NCBI RefSeq assembly: GCF_022605725.1
Contig: NC_065549.1
Span: 40,501,690 to 40,565,689, forward strand
Origin: Anthonomus grandis grandis
Taxonomy: Eukaryota > Arthropoda > Insecta > Coleoptera > Curculionidae
DNA: 64,000 bases
Direction of reading: 5' to 3'
Positions 44,863 to 56,226 of the stretch are shown piece by piece. Positions within the stretch are counted from its first letter, which is position 1; each line of letters starts with the position of its first letter. The position numbers and the translations under genes are program-made. The notes beneath the pieces were generated by a model, which was given only the letters and a program-made list of their open reading frames with translations, did no database searches and was not told where the DNA came from.

Positions 44863-45083
44863 GCGTATTCAAAAATGAATAATAACTAGTTTTAGAAAAT
44901 AGCCACATCAACACTGTTGATGTACCTCAGTGTACCTCACTCTGATTTGCTCGACCCACTTTTGATAGTTATTAGTGTTGTTGCTTGTAGAACAATAAGA
45001 ATAATTAAGGATAAAGTACTGCCATGTGCAGAGTTACCAATTAGTGCGAGGTTACTGAATAACACCGCTGATGTGGCTACCTT

Positions 45084-45332
45084 GTGAATCCAGTTATCTT
45101 TCAATTTTGCATCACCTCATCCGAGAAGCGCAGAAGTCAGTGTCAATCAGTTCCAATCTCCTTAAGTAGGATTATATTTATTTTGATTTTATTTTATACC
45201 CTCTGTCCAGAAATGCTTGCACAGCCACATGCTCCATTTTCTTCTCCTGGGCCTCCGGGTATGCAAATTAAATTAGACGAACAAGACTCATATGCTTTAA
45301 ACACTTATAATAGTGACTCGCCAAGCTGCTGA
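45084..45332 (+). CDS. Hypothetical ORF, 82 codons
   Basis: The last 40 codons (LAQPHAPFSSPGPPGMQ, then DSYALNTYNSDSPS) are Pro/Ser-rich and less AT-driven than neighbouring frames, as in linkers of regulatory proteins. No splice donor follows and no domain is recognisable. I do not assign a function. Confidence 0.18.
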   Translation: MNPVIFQFCITSSEKRRSQCQSVPISLSRIIFILILFYTLCPEMLAQPHAPFSSPGPPGMQIKLDEQDSYALNTYNSDSPSC

Positions 45333-45689
45333 AAGCGACTATTCTACTAAGAGTAGGAAGCAAATTTTTAAAAACAATTAGCCATCCTAAATCTTCAATT
45401 ATAATACTAGTACTTCATAATCTTTCTATTCTGTTAATAAGAATATTCGTAGGACGAATTAGCATTTTCTCTTGTAAGCAGGTGCCTTTTTGTTAAACGT
45501 CCCGTCATTTACTTAACAGGTTCTTCAAACTCATCGACATGTCTGAAATATACTTCCTTGAGATTCCTAGATGAATTTATTTATGTAAATATCAAACACA
45601 CAGTAACAAATCAATTCGACATGTTCTAAGCTTCCAAGAGAAAGGCAGAGGATCATGTTTATGCCCTTTGTCATGATTATGGATATCCA

Positions 45690-46600
45690 AATAGATTCCA
45701 AAGTATTACTTCCTCCTCCTAATGAGCATGAGGTTCAAAAGAATATACAGACAGATTACAGTCAGAATTCCCAAAGACTTCTTTAGTAGTCTGGACCTTC
45801 AAGAACTTGTAGCAGAGATTTATGTTGCCAGTCGATGATTTGCTTATCTCTCCAGAATTCCCAATTCCCTCATACTAAGATTTCTTGAACGTTTCTTACT
45901 AAGATGGTTAATGTGTTCATCTAAATAAAATTCAAAGTTCAAGTGCATGCCAAAAAATCCTAAAGCAGCCACAACATTATTTTCAGCTTCTGTGCTTTTG
46001 TTTCTTGGTAATCGATTGTGTAAACACAGAACCTTTAATTGAATCCGCAAGGATACTGAGTTAGATCGTGTTATCATCAGCGTATTTTGCATTTGTGTCA
46101 ATTTAAGGCCATTGATATAAATTAATAGTATGGATCCCAGGACAGAGCGTCAAAAAGACCAATAGTAACAACATTTTCCTTTGATAAAAACTCAAAGTTC
46201 TGTTATATACAGAGCTAATTTTTAATTACCATGAACTCATGTATTACTTTACGCTAAGTCTTCCCCTAAGTATCTTTATTGGAAATTAATGCAGTATCAT
46301 TGGTTCGTTTTGATATTTTCGTTATATATATTTTCAACATAGAATTAAGGTAAACTAAAAAGAGAATGGGGCCTAGAATCGTAGCTTGTGGCACACCCAT
46401 TTCTATATTAAATTCACCACTCATTAATTCGAATCCTTTAATATTTATCTGTAAGATAACTTTTTAAAAGTTAACTCCACAGAAGTCTTTCATATTTTTA
46501 TCACATTCTGCCACATTTCTTTCTTAAAAAGTCTTTTATAAGAAATATTATCAAAAGCTCAACTTATTGAAGCTTTTGCAAAAGCATTACATGGTGAAAT
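45690..46600 (-). pseudogene. Decayed non-LTR reverse transcriptase
   Basis: On the minus strand MGVPQATILGPILFLVYLNS (near 46400-46340) is RT motif B, and further on FFGMHLNFEFYLDEHINHLS (near 45960-45900) is the thumb-region block with SKKRSRN and LRELGI-like ends. The catalytic D-D box is not readable. Stops and shifts abound. The type resembles R1/Jockey-group elements. Confidence 0.75.
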
Positions 46601-48245
46601 GGTTAACCCAGGTCACAAAACACAATAGTGCTAAACTGAATATTATAGAAAAAAATCCAAGATGTATTAGGTTCAGAACAGTGCGAAATATTACCTTAAA
46701 AGAAATACATAATAATTTAAATAGTCACGGATTTTTCATGTATTCCATATGAAATGACTTTTGTTAAAAACAATTTGAAAGCTTGGTATGTTTTTCTGAC
46801 TTCATATAATGTCTCTTTGAAATTATAGCGATCTCTCGCATGCACTCACAGCGTGGTTCTTGCTTTAAAAAATTAGCAATTCAAATAGTCTAACACTGTG
46901 CTTTATCGTTTCATTAGGAAGTATAAATAAAGCATTAGCCGCTACGCCGCGGTGAAGTTGATTCTGCGATTCTGCCCTATTGTCTCCCTTCGGTCCGACT
47001 ACGAAAATAAATAATCCTACCGAGGGGTGGCTTTAATTTCCCACCCCCTTTTTGACTGTTACATAGGAAGTCATTAGGTAAAAAAACAATCTGCCTGCAT
47101 TTATTGCCAAAATTTTCGTTGAAAGTAGATTTATTTACCCATATTGTTGTGATACACCATGTTAACTTTAAGTCTTTAACTTTGTTTAACTTATTATCTT
47201 GATCACCAGATGAGTGAAATATTCTTCTGTGAGTACCTTTGTGAATGAACTTTAATCCATAAGCCCATTTCTTGTGAAGCAGTCTTAAATTCAAGAACGT
47301 AGATTATATTATAATATATTAGATCTATATTAAGTAGATTTGGCTTTAAATAAATCACTTTACTCTTTTCAATTACTCTCTTGACAACCTTAAGACTTCT
47401 ACATTAGATTAAGGCATACAAAGATACACACTCTATTTTTCTGGAATTTTTTACTATTTTTCTTGATTTGACCTTTAAACGACCTTGAAACTGATATTAA
47501 AGAAGTAAATGGATCAATGATTATAGTGATTTAGATTCTTGATTAATTGTGATGACTTTTTTGAATTTTATATGCCGGTATGGTCTAACTCAGGTCTTTG
47601 GTGCGGAAATCCATGTAAAGGTAAATTCGAGTAACTATAATCAGTAGAAACTAAACACATTTGCTCTTACTAATTTTTAAGTTTATTTTACATAAATATA
47701 TGGCACAGCTAGTAATTTAATACATAGTTACTACTTTGTAAACTTTCGGTAATTTTATAGCTTTTTAGTTCTCTAGCTTTAATTTTACTAGCACTTTCAG
47801 TTGTAATGTTTGAGTTCTTAATTAATAATTTTACGATTCATTCCATTACAGAAGTGGTGAATTTCACGAAACTTTAGATTCCAGAATAGTAACTTTAATG
47901 AGTTATAAAATATATTTAATTAAATGGGATCCAAAAATAACATAAATATTTTGGATAGTTATTTAGAAAATTACATAGTGATAGTTTGCATTACTTGTTT
48001 GATATTTTATATTTTAAGTACTAATATCTGTCAGCCATTTAAATATAAATAAGTGGACGTATGATAAGTAATGGCTGCTTGTAGTGATATACAGTTTAAG
48101 CTAAAAAGTTTTTATAAGTAATAAGTAATAAAATACTTAATATAATAATATAAAATCAAAGGATTTATACTAAATTTATTAAATATGATGTATGTATCCA
48201 AAATACACATTTTAACACGAGTTTAATTATATGGATGCTACTGTA
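46601..48245. other. Noncoding stretch
   Basis: 46920-47300 is less AT-rich and has a 105-codon minus-strand frame with no recognisable similarity. The remainder is AT-rich. No gene call. Confidence 0.35.
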
Positions 48246-48495
48246 ACAAATCAAGGTTCCGTGGCCTCCTCGATCGCCTGACCTAACTCCGTTGGATTTT
48301 TTCATATGGGCCCGAGCAAAGAAGCTTGTATACACCACCGAAATAAGAACAAGAGAAGAGTTGATTCGCAAAATAAATGAAGCATTTGACAGGCCGAAAG
48401 AAGATATGACCATAAGAGTAACCACCACCGAATTAACAAAAAGGGCTCGTGCCTGTATTAGAAATAGTATATTGCATTTTAAACATGAACAATAA
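48246..48495 (+). pseudogene. Tc1/mariner transposase C-terminal fragment
   Basis: The frame reads KVPWPPRSPDLTPLDFFIWA, with the third catalytic Asp in the SPDLTPLDFF block, then RAKKLVYTTEIRTREELIRK and ACIRNSILHFKHEQ before TAA. It is the same superfamily as the transposase at 10474-11500 but a different branch (PPRSPDLTPLDFFIW against PARSPDLNPLDYFFW). The N-terminal and central parts are missing. Confidence 0.85.
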
Positions 48496-48964
48496 ATACT
48501 TTAAACAAAGTTGTGTTTTATTTAACAGTAAAACCTAAAATAACCCCACAATCGGGGCTCTAATGCTTAGTAGGCATGATAATTTTTGTTTACATGACCT
48601 GCTGCACAAAAGAGGCCAAAATTCTGAGAATTGCCGGGCATCGGCATGAGTGATATCTAAAAATAAAGGGCGTTTCAATGTCTCTATTTTTTCTATAAGT
48701 TTATACAGATGCTTGGAATTGATCGTATTTTTATTAATATACATTAGACAAAACAAAATAGACTTTGAAACTCCGATACTAATTGTAACTTGCGCTCTAT
48801 AAACCTTTAAGTGTGAAATTTTGGTATTTCATGAGAAAAATGCAAAAATTGCCATAAAAAATATATAAACAAATTTCGACCTACACATATTTAGCTTAAA
48901 ATGTTTAAAATTAAGTCAGCTATCACCCCCTTAAAGGATTGCATCTAGCTTCAGGACACACTGT
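48496..48964. other. Possible 3' flank of the mariner fragment
   Basis: No gene. Near 48955-48970 the sequence AGGACACACTGTAGG resembles a transposon end, but I find no partner. Confidence 0.3.
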
Positions 48965-49500
48965 AGGTCCATCCTACTTATCGAACCATTAAGGTATTAT
49001 GCTATGCAGATGATGCAATCCTCATAACAGAGAGTAAAGATGACTTACAACATTCTTGTGTGCTGTTAGTGTCATCTTGTATAATTAAAATTATACAAGA
49101 TAAAAGTAACAGCACACAAATTTAACATGAACATGGGAACAGATAAAACACAGTTAATGTAATGAACTCGTAAGGTATAAATTGGCAGTCGACAACAAGA
49201 TAATCCAACTACGTAGCAGTAAAGGTATGAATCAATAAAAATCTGATTAAAGGATCGCGAATACAAGCCATAAAAGCAACAAGAGTCGGCGGATATCTGA
49301 GACATATCATAAAGTGATGAGTACAAAAAGCAAGTTGAACATTTTCGAAGCATTTATTAGACCTACTTTAACGTACGTTACAAAAAATACAGCTGAAATA
49401 TCGACAATGAGTAGAATAATATGAACGACCAAAATGAAAATGCTCAGAATCATAGATATTTGGAAAAACTTGAAATACAGGATGTGGTAAGATGAACTAG
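48965..49500 (+). pseudogene. RTE-type RT fragment with hairpin
   Basis: IKVLCYADDAILITESKDD-like translation (near 48990-49040; the catalytic Y-A-D-D is intact) followed after the hairpin by KVTAHKFNMNMGTDKTQLM and, further on, KQVEHFRSIY/LNIFEAFIRPTLTYV and KMKMLRIIDIW. This is the RTE order after the palm. The frame is broken by stops, shifts and the inverted segment. Confidence 0.75.
49056..49119. repeat. 64-bp hairpin inside the RT relic
   Basis: TTGTGTGCTGTTA (49056-49068) pairs exactly with TAACAGCACACAA (49107-49119), and ATCTTGTATAATT (49074-49086) with 49089-49101. The right arm carries the normal RT coding sequence; the left arm is its inverted copy. Confidence 0.85.
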
Positions 49501-49694
49501 AATATGGAAGTTATGCTGGAAAGACCACTTGGATAATTCAAGTTTATTATCCCTTACAGTACTGAGAGAAAAAAATTGAGTTTGGGGTTTATATTTGTTG
49601 CTCCGATAAAGTTGGGTCAAAAGATACGGAAAATTATTTTAAAAAATATTTGAAAGGGTTAAGGGAGGGATTTAGGGAGTACACAATTGTGTGT

Positions 49695-51007
49695 CTAGGG
49701 AGCCAACATCAGAAAAGCACAATTGTGAAACAAAATGTAGTACTTTGTATAGAATGAAATAAAACAGTTTTTATCTTTGGTTAAACAAAGTAAAACATGA
49801 CATTTTAGGCAACGCATTCTGGACCGACTTTTGCACCCTTCTAAAATGCATTTAACTGGGTTCTTCATTTCTTCATTCTTTGGCCAGTGTTCAAAACCAT
49901 CAAAGCGTTTGTCTGCACAGGGCAAACTGGAAGGCATTCTTCTCTTTTTTATTTAATTTCCTTCAACGCTAGTCTCTTCCTCTATATTTTCTTGGCATTC
50001 TGTTTCCTCCAATACACGCTTCTTAATAGCGGCAATCAGATATTCCCCAAGATCAAGTCTAAATTCCAAATGATCCATAATATCTTTGCTTCGAAGGTTT
50101 TGACTATAACAATCCCTTCGATACTCCATCCAGCTGTTTACTATTATTGCTAAGTCGAACAAATGTAGGATGGCTTTAAGAGTCCATTTCCGGGTTAGAA
50201 AGAAAGATCGATGGTATTCCATCATTTGGTCGTAAACATCTAGACCACCCATGTTTTCGTTGTATGATTTAACAACAGCTGGGCATGGTATGCCTGAGCG
50301 TTTTTTTTTTCTGTTTTATTCCTTCTTTGCACCTCAGTTTCCAGCTGTCTTCCAAAAGGTTTGGATATCATTAAAACAGATTTATTATCTTTCCACTTTG
50401 TAATGCAAAGTTTATTATCGGTTCTAACAACTTCTTCTGACTCTCCCCTATTCATTAAACTGTCTTTTTTTAAAATCAAACCCTTTCACTTTGTTGGACA
50501 TAATTGTAGCAGTTGCATCTATATTTAAACTCGTCAATTTGTTCATCAAAGCAATAGTTGAAAAGTATCTGTCAAAATACAGGTAACTATTTTGAGGTAA
50601 TGTTTCTGCTAGGCGCAATATTATTAAAATCCTAAATCCCTATCTTTTAGTGGGGTAGTATTGCCCTAGTAGATTTCAAAATCCAATACCAGTCCGTCGG
50701 ATGTCGTAAGAACGAAATTCTTCAGTCCCACTGGTCTTGGTTTATTTTTAACAAATTGTCGAACTGGACATCTTCCCAAAAAAGGAATCATTTGTTCGTC
50801 AATAGAAAAAGCTGTCTTTTCTTTTCTTTCAATGGCTTTACATCTATTGCGAACCAAATCAATTACCGGCTGTATTCTCCACAGTCTGTTCTTTTTTTGT
50901 TCCTCTTCTGATACGCTAAGATTGTCAAGGAAATGTGAATTTACACGTATCATGTAAAACCTTTGTCGGGTCATGACCCCATCAATTTGTAACACTTCGT
51001 TTTTCAT
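49695..51007 (-). pseudogene. piggyBac transposase, catalytic and C-terminal part
   Basis: From 51007 downward: MTRQRFYMIRVNSHFLDN, TAFSIDEQMIPFLGRCPVRQ (first Asp, intact), SYLYFDRYFSTIALMNKL (second Asp position), CPAVVKSYNENMGGLDVYDQ (third Asp, read across a shift), KWTLKAILHLFDLAIIVNSW, then RFDGFEHWPKNEEMKNPVKC and a cysteine-rich end CLKCHVLLCL. Frameshifts fall in A-rich runs near 50480 and 50310 and near 49945. This subfamily resembles PGBD2/PGBD3-like proteins and differs from the other four piggyBac relatives here. The N-terminal part continues beyond the insert at 52757. Confidence 0.85.
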
Positions 51008-52756
51008 GCTAAATATTTTATAATTTGTTACAATTATTCTATACCTCTTTTACCTTTTGATATTTAATAATCCTTACGAATTTAAGTGTTTCCCTATATT
51101 CTTGCCAGGTTTGCCCTGCCCTACCTTAATGCTGTTTGACAGACCGTTGAACAGGTTGAGTTGGCAGCCTTGCTTTTGAAATGGTTGGAAAGCGCCATCC
51201 AGTGGAGACCTATCATTTAGGGGTACGGATCACTGTAATTTGAGACGCCATCTATCGGAGTGCGTGGTCGTTCTTAATATATTCTTCCTAAATGTTAGAG
51301 ATTACTGTAATTTTTGTTACCACCCTATCAGTTTGGCTAGGATCAAGCATTGTAATTGGCCAATTTATCGACTTCCTGTTGGATTGTTGACAATCTTTTT
51401 GACATTTCCGATTGTCAACGTCTCACGTCATTATTTTCAGACATCTTTTACAACGCCATCACGGACGGTGAAAAGTCTCTTTATTTGGAAATCCATAAAA
51501 ATCTGATCTATTTCAGCCCATTTTTGGGGATATTGGATTCCAAATAATTTAGTGATCTTCCTGATTTTGTATTTTGGTTGTATTTTTTGGCGGTGTAAAT
51601 GATGTTTTGAGTTTTTGGTTGACGGGAGATTACGTTCCGCATACGTCGGGCTTAAATAGAGATTTTCGGATGCTCTTGTGAAGGTGTTTAAAGAAAGACA
51701 CCCAACTACCACATACAATTGAGTTGGTTTGGTTCTGCAGCTGGGAAAACCTTGGTTTCCTAGTGGTTAGAGGTATTTTGTAGGCCATTTTCCGGTTTTA
51801 TTGTCAGGTTTTGTTGTTACCCTGTACCCCTTTCCCTCTTTCTTTTTATCTTTCCCGTGTTGGAGTTCTAGACATCTATATCATCTGATGTGAAGTATAC
51901 GTTCCCGAAGTATACATACATCAGACATCAGCTTTAGTCCGTCAACTGGGAGAATAACAACGGACAAAAGGGTGATTAAGTTGGTCACCAAGTAATCGTG
52001 ATATTCACTTGCCAAAGGGAGACAGCTAAGTCTTAGTTTATATACTTTTTTTTATTTATAAATCTTTTAATTATTTCTTTTAAATTTAATTAACTAGCTT
52101 TTACTTGTTTTGATTAATAAATTTTGAGGTTCGGGTACATTTATATTTACAAGTAGCGGTGTTGAGATCACTCAATTATTCTCACTTTTCTTACTAGTTT
52201 TATAAAACAGCCAAACATGATCATGGTTGCGTATAAGTGATTTCAGGTGTGAGCAAATATATATGATATGTTATTATCTTATTGCGTTTGAACCATTACA
52301 TATCGCATGGTGAATGGCTATTATTTTTAAAATCTTTGCAATTTTGGTTTAATTGTTTGTTATCTTATATATAATTGGTTCATTATCTTGTTAATGTTAT
52401 ATTACCTTATTGCTTTTTAAATTCCTATTATTTTAATATCTTCAGACGTGCGAAAAATACTGATTGAGTAACCATTTATACATAGTTGAAAGATTTAGTT
52501 ATTTCTGTTCTTAACTTTGAAACCTGAGCAACAGCCCAATGTTCTTAAGAAAGAATTAATTATAGTTTGTAAGTGAATATATTGATTTGCCTTTTATTTT
52601 GTTTACCTTTCCAGTTAAATTTTCTTTTCTAACACGAAACTACATCTTTGGCAGTTTCTAATTTGTCTGGTTCAAATTTACTGGCGCTAACGAATCCACA
52701 CACTGGGCAGTCGGTGCACTATTGCACACTTATCATTACTGTTAGAAAGGAAGAGT
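51008..52756. other. Unidentified 1.75-kb insert splitting the piggyBac gene
   Basis: The transposase breaks off after YKFPLICNTF (52800 side) and resumes at MTRQRFYMIR (51007 side). Between them is DNA of higher GC than the flanks (about 51100-51980), with short frames but no domain I recognise. The ends show mirrored similarity: AAGTGTTGCAAATTAATGGG on the plus strand near 52806 against a minus-strand AAGTGTTACAAATTGATGGG near 51000. It may be an LTR or an unknown DNA element. Confidence 0.5.
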
Positions 52757-53724
52757 TTAACTGTGTGTTTCTTTTAGATATAAAAACCCTTTAACTAAAA
52801 TAAAAGTGTTGCAAATTAATGGGAACTTATATTTTCCATTCCAATACATATGTATCCTTGGAAGATGAATACATTTCATTAAAGCATTAATTCCGAAAAA
52901 TTTCTTTATTTCTTGGGAGGTAAAGTTGTTTTCTTTTGCATTTTGTTGCAAGAAATACTGGGAAGTGAAATTTGCGGCAGACTCAAAAAAATCATTATCC
53001 AAATATTTAGCAAAATATTCGTTTGGAGTTTTTACGATGGATGGAGTAGAGTCCTCTTTCACAGAAAAATCCTTGCTTCTAAAGTTTCCATGCTTCCACT
53101 GGAGAGTATGGAAATGTATGTAAGTAAATCATCTTCTGAATCTGAAGAGCTATCAGCTTCATTTAATGCTACAATTGGGATCTTTTCGTGAATTTCAAAC
53201 TCATCTTCTTCATTCTCGGGCTCTCGAAATCCGACCCAACTTCGTCTAGAAGTTGGAACAATGCCTTCTCGTTATCCCTTAGATGGTCCAAATCAATAAT
53301 TTCCTTACTTCTTCCTGTAACAAAGAATTAATTGTATCCAACTTAATTAAAACCAAACCACGTTAACTCCCGTGGCTCACAATTGTGATATACATAACAA
53401 AACCGTTCTTGGAATCAACAATTTTCAAGATATTTTCAATCTCTTAAAACAATACACTTAATTAAGGTTTATTATACCTATTTAATATTAAGCACTTCTT
53501 TTTTCCCCTGAATTCTATAAATAAATAATAACTTACCTGCACATTCATGGAGGCAGTTCTGCGAGGGAATAGATGAATTAGCCCCAGCATAACGTCTGCA
53601 AAAAATCCTTCCAAAAAATCATTCGAACGGAATTGGTCTACTAAAAAAGCCAAGCGGTGAATACTGTAACGATCAAAAAGAAAGCCTAGAGGTACTTCTT
53701 CAGACTCACTTCCCGGGATCGCAG
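52757..53724 (-). pseudogene. piggyBac transposase, N-terminal exons
   Basis: From 53710: SESEEVPLGFLFDRYSIHRL then AFLVDQFRSNDFLEGFFADV and ASMNVQ, where GTAAGT (53535-53530 region) starts an intron that ends at TTGTTACAG near 53318. The next exon reads GRSKEIIDLDHLRDNEKALF. After a frameshift come an acidic tract and, after another, KTPNEYFAKYLDNDFFESAA, SQYFLQQNAKENNFTSQEIK and RIHMYWNGKYKFPLICN. These match the order of piggyBac N-terminal domains ahead of the catalytic part at 49695-51007. The start codon lies beyond the non-LTR insertion or is lost. Confidence 0.75.
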
Positions 53725-53738
53725 ATTATTGAAGATAA

Positions 53739-56124
53739 CCAGAACCAGTCAAACCTCCAAAACGAAGGGCTCCAAAACCCAAACAGGAGAAGTAAAAGGC
53801 TGGCAAGCAAAATTCTCACAACTAACAAAATCAAATGGGCAATCGAAAGCTTTAAGCCCTACAAATCTCCAGGCAAAGATGGAATTTTCCCAGCTCTGCT
53901 ACAAAGAGGCTATGAGATACTAAAAGTACACCTACAAAAAATCTTTAAAGCCAGCCTCATTTTAGGACACGTACCACTAGCTTGGAGAGAGGCTAATGTA
54001 ATATTCATACCAAAAACGGGGCGTCGTCCTGAAAACGAAGCAAAATCATATCGCCCGATTAGTCTAACCTCCTTTCTTCTAAAAACAATGGAGAAAGCAA
54101 TCGACCAATACATAAGAAGCGTAACTCTTTCTAGAACACCGCTCCACTCTAGACAATTTGCCTACCAAGCAGGCAAATCTACAATAAGTGCACTGCACTG
54201 CCTCGTAAGAGACATAGAAAAGTCAAACGACTGCAAAGAAATTGCTCTTACTGCATTCATTGACATAGAGGGAGCATTCGACAATACCTCACACCTGTCC
54301 ATAACAAAAGCCTTGCAAGACTGGGGGTTGGAGGCCCCCATCGTAAAGTGAACAGGATCAATGCTCAAGCACCGCTCCATCACAGCAGAAATAAATGGAG
54401 CGACAGCAACAGTAACCACAGTAAAAGGATGTCCCCAAGGAGGGGTTCTGTCACCTCTACTGTGGACAAAATTCTTAACATATTAAGTAGATCCGGATTC
54501 ACAGTTCTAGGCTACGCAGATGACCTGGTAGTAAAAATTAGGGGCAAGCACGAGGGCGTAATATCTAATCGAATGCAAAGTGCCCTAAATACTATACAAA
54601 ACTGGAGCGAAACTGAAGGATTATCTTTAAATCCTAGAAAAACAATTTTAGTGCCGTTTACCAGAAAAAGGAAGCCAGAACTCAGAGCACCTATGTTAAA
54701 CGGAACTCAGCTAGCATTTTCTAACGAGGTGAAATACCTGGGGGTTATCTTGGACCACAAACTAACTTGGAACAATCATCTAGACAAGACCATTTCCAAA
54801 GCCATAGTGGCAATCTGGACATGCCGCAAACTCGTTGGCAAGACATGGGGGCTAAAACCAAAATTGGTATACTGGATCTACCAAACAGTCATTAAGCCTA
54901 TCATCACATACGCTTCGCTGGTATGGTGGCCGAAGACCAAACAAATAACCACACAGACCAAATTAAACAAAGTCCAAAGGCTGATATATCTAGGAATAAC
55001 TGGGGCAATATCTACTTGTCCTACCACAGCCTTAGAGACACTGCTAAACATGCCTCCACTTCACATAAGCGTGAAAAAAGAGGCAATTAACAGTGCTTAC
55101 AGGCTTTTCCAAACCGGCAAATTCAAGCCTGGGGATTTAAGTGGTCACCTGCGCATCCTCGAAGAAATTAAACTGGAAAATGCCAGCAAACCACGTGACC
55201 ACATAACGGCCATGCTGGATCTAGAAATTCCATTCGAAGTGATCATAGATGATCGCCAATCATGGGAGAAAAAAGAAGTACCAAAAGCCGACAATGCATC
55301 GCTATGGTACACAGACGGTTCCAAACTAACAGAAGGAGCAGGACTGGGCGTGTCAGGCCCTAACATTAAGATCTCAAAGTCACTGGGCAAATACCCTAAC
55401 ATCTTTCAAGCTGAAGTGCTTGCCATAGACATATGCGCAGAAGAGTGCATCAACCAAGGCCTCCAAAGAAAACACATATTTATACTATCAGACTGCCAAG
55501 CTGCTCTAAAGGCCCTGAAAGCTTTTAAATGTGATTCAAAGCTAGTCTGGGAGTGCAAACAAACCCTAAAGCGCCTTACAACAAAGAATCAAGTAACACT
55601 AATGTGGCTACCTGGCCACCGGGGTATAGAGGGGAACGAAGAAGCCGATCGCCTTGCAAAAAAAGGGGCTCAAACACCATATTATCGTCCAGAGCCATAC
55701 TGTGGTTTAATGAAGACCCACATCACCGAAGACCTAAACAGGTGGGAAAAAGAACAATTGCTGTCGCACTGGAGAAGAGCACCAGGACTAAGACAGGCAA
55801 AAAAGTTTATAACCACTTCTAGAAAAAGAGCTGAACAGCTCCTAGACATGAACAGATCAGACATCAGAACAGCAGTCGGACTCCTAACCGGTCATTGCCC
55901 AGTGAAATATCACCTAAAGGCAATAGGTATAACAGAGGACGACCAATGTAAATTCTGCAGCCACAGAAACAGTAGAACACCTGCTCTGTGAATGCCCGAC
56001 CCAACTCTGCAAGAGGCTCAAGTACCTGGAAGGGGTACAACCAACACCTCAAAAAGTGGGACAACTACCTCCCAAAAATATAGCTTTGTACGGCAGAAGT
56101 CTAAGACTTTTTGAGACAAACTAA
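53739..56124 (+). pseudogene. RT - RNase H - zinc knuckle polyprotein (I-like clade), few lesions
   Basis: RT begins with NKIKWAIESFKPYKSPGKDG, NEAKSYRPISLTSFLLKTME, FAYQAGKSTISALHCLVRDI, TAFIDIEGAFDNTSH, KGCPQGGVLSPLLW (motif B) and VLGYADDLVVKI (catalytic Y-A-D-D). RNase H follows with all four acidic residues: LWYTDGSK, FQAEVLAIDI, ILSDCQAALKALK, GNEEADRLAK. Then come a linker (RQAKKFITTSRKRAEQLLDM) and a zinc-knuckle-like end, CKFCSATETVEHLLCECP when read through a one-base shift near 55962, to TAA 56122-56124. Other lesions: TGA for Trp at 54349-54351 and a small deletion with frame change near 54450. Endonuclease and ORF1 are missing. Confidence 0.92.
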
Positions 56125-56226
56125 GACAAGTAGAGTTATGCACAAAATATCTCACAGGTAGCAGTGCTGAGCGGCGGATCCGCCGAAACGACTCCCCTCT
56201 TAATCTACAATCTACCTGCACGAGCC
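53739..56226 (+). mobile_element. 5'-truncated RNase H-bearing non-LTR retrotransposon
   Basis: Flanked by a diverged 14-bp target-site duplication, ATTATTGAAGATAA (53725-53738) and ATTGTTGAAAATAA (56227-56240). It begins just before the RT palm and ends about 100 bases after the stop codon, without an A tail. It inserted into the 5' part of the piggyBac element. It is distinctly GC-richer than the surrounding DNA and has few lesions, so it is younger than its host. Confidence 0.8.

Noticed and set aside
49887..50153. 88-codon plus-strand frame
   Set aside because: Antisense shadow of the piggyBac C-terminal region on the minus strand.
51240..51560. Overlapping frames of 88 and 63 codons as a gene in the 1.75-kb insert
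   Set aside because: No domain, no consistent codon pattern; the frames overlap each other and an antisense one.
55145..55402. 85-codon minus-strand frame
   Set aside because: Antisense shadow of the RT-RNase H frame.
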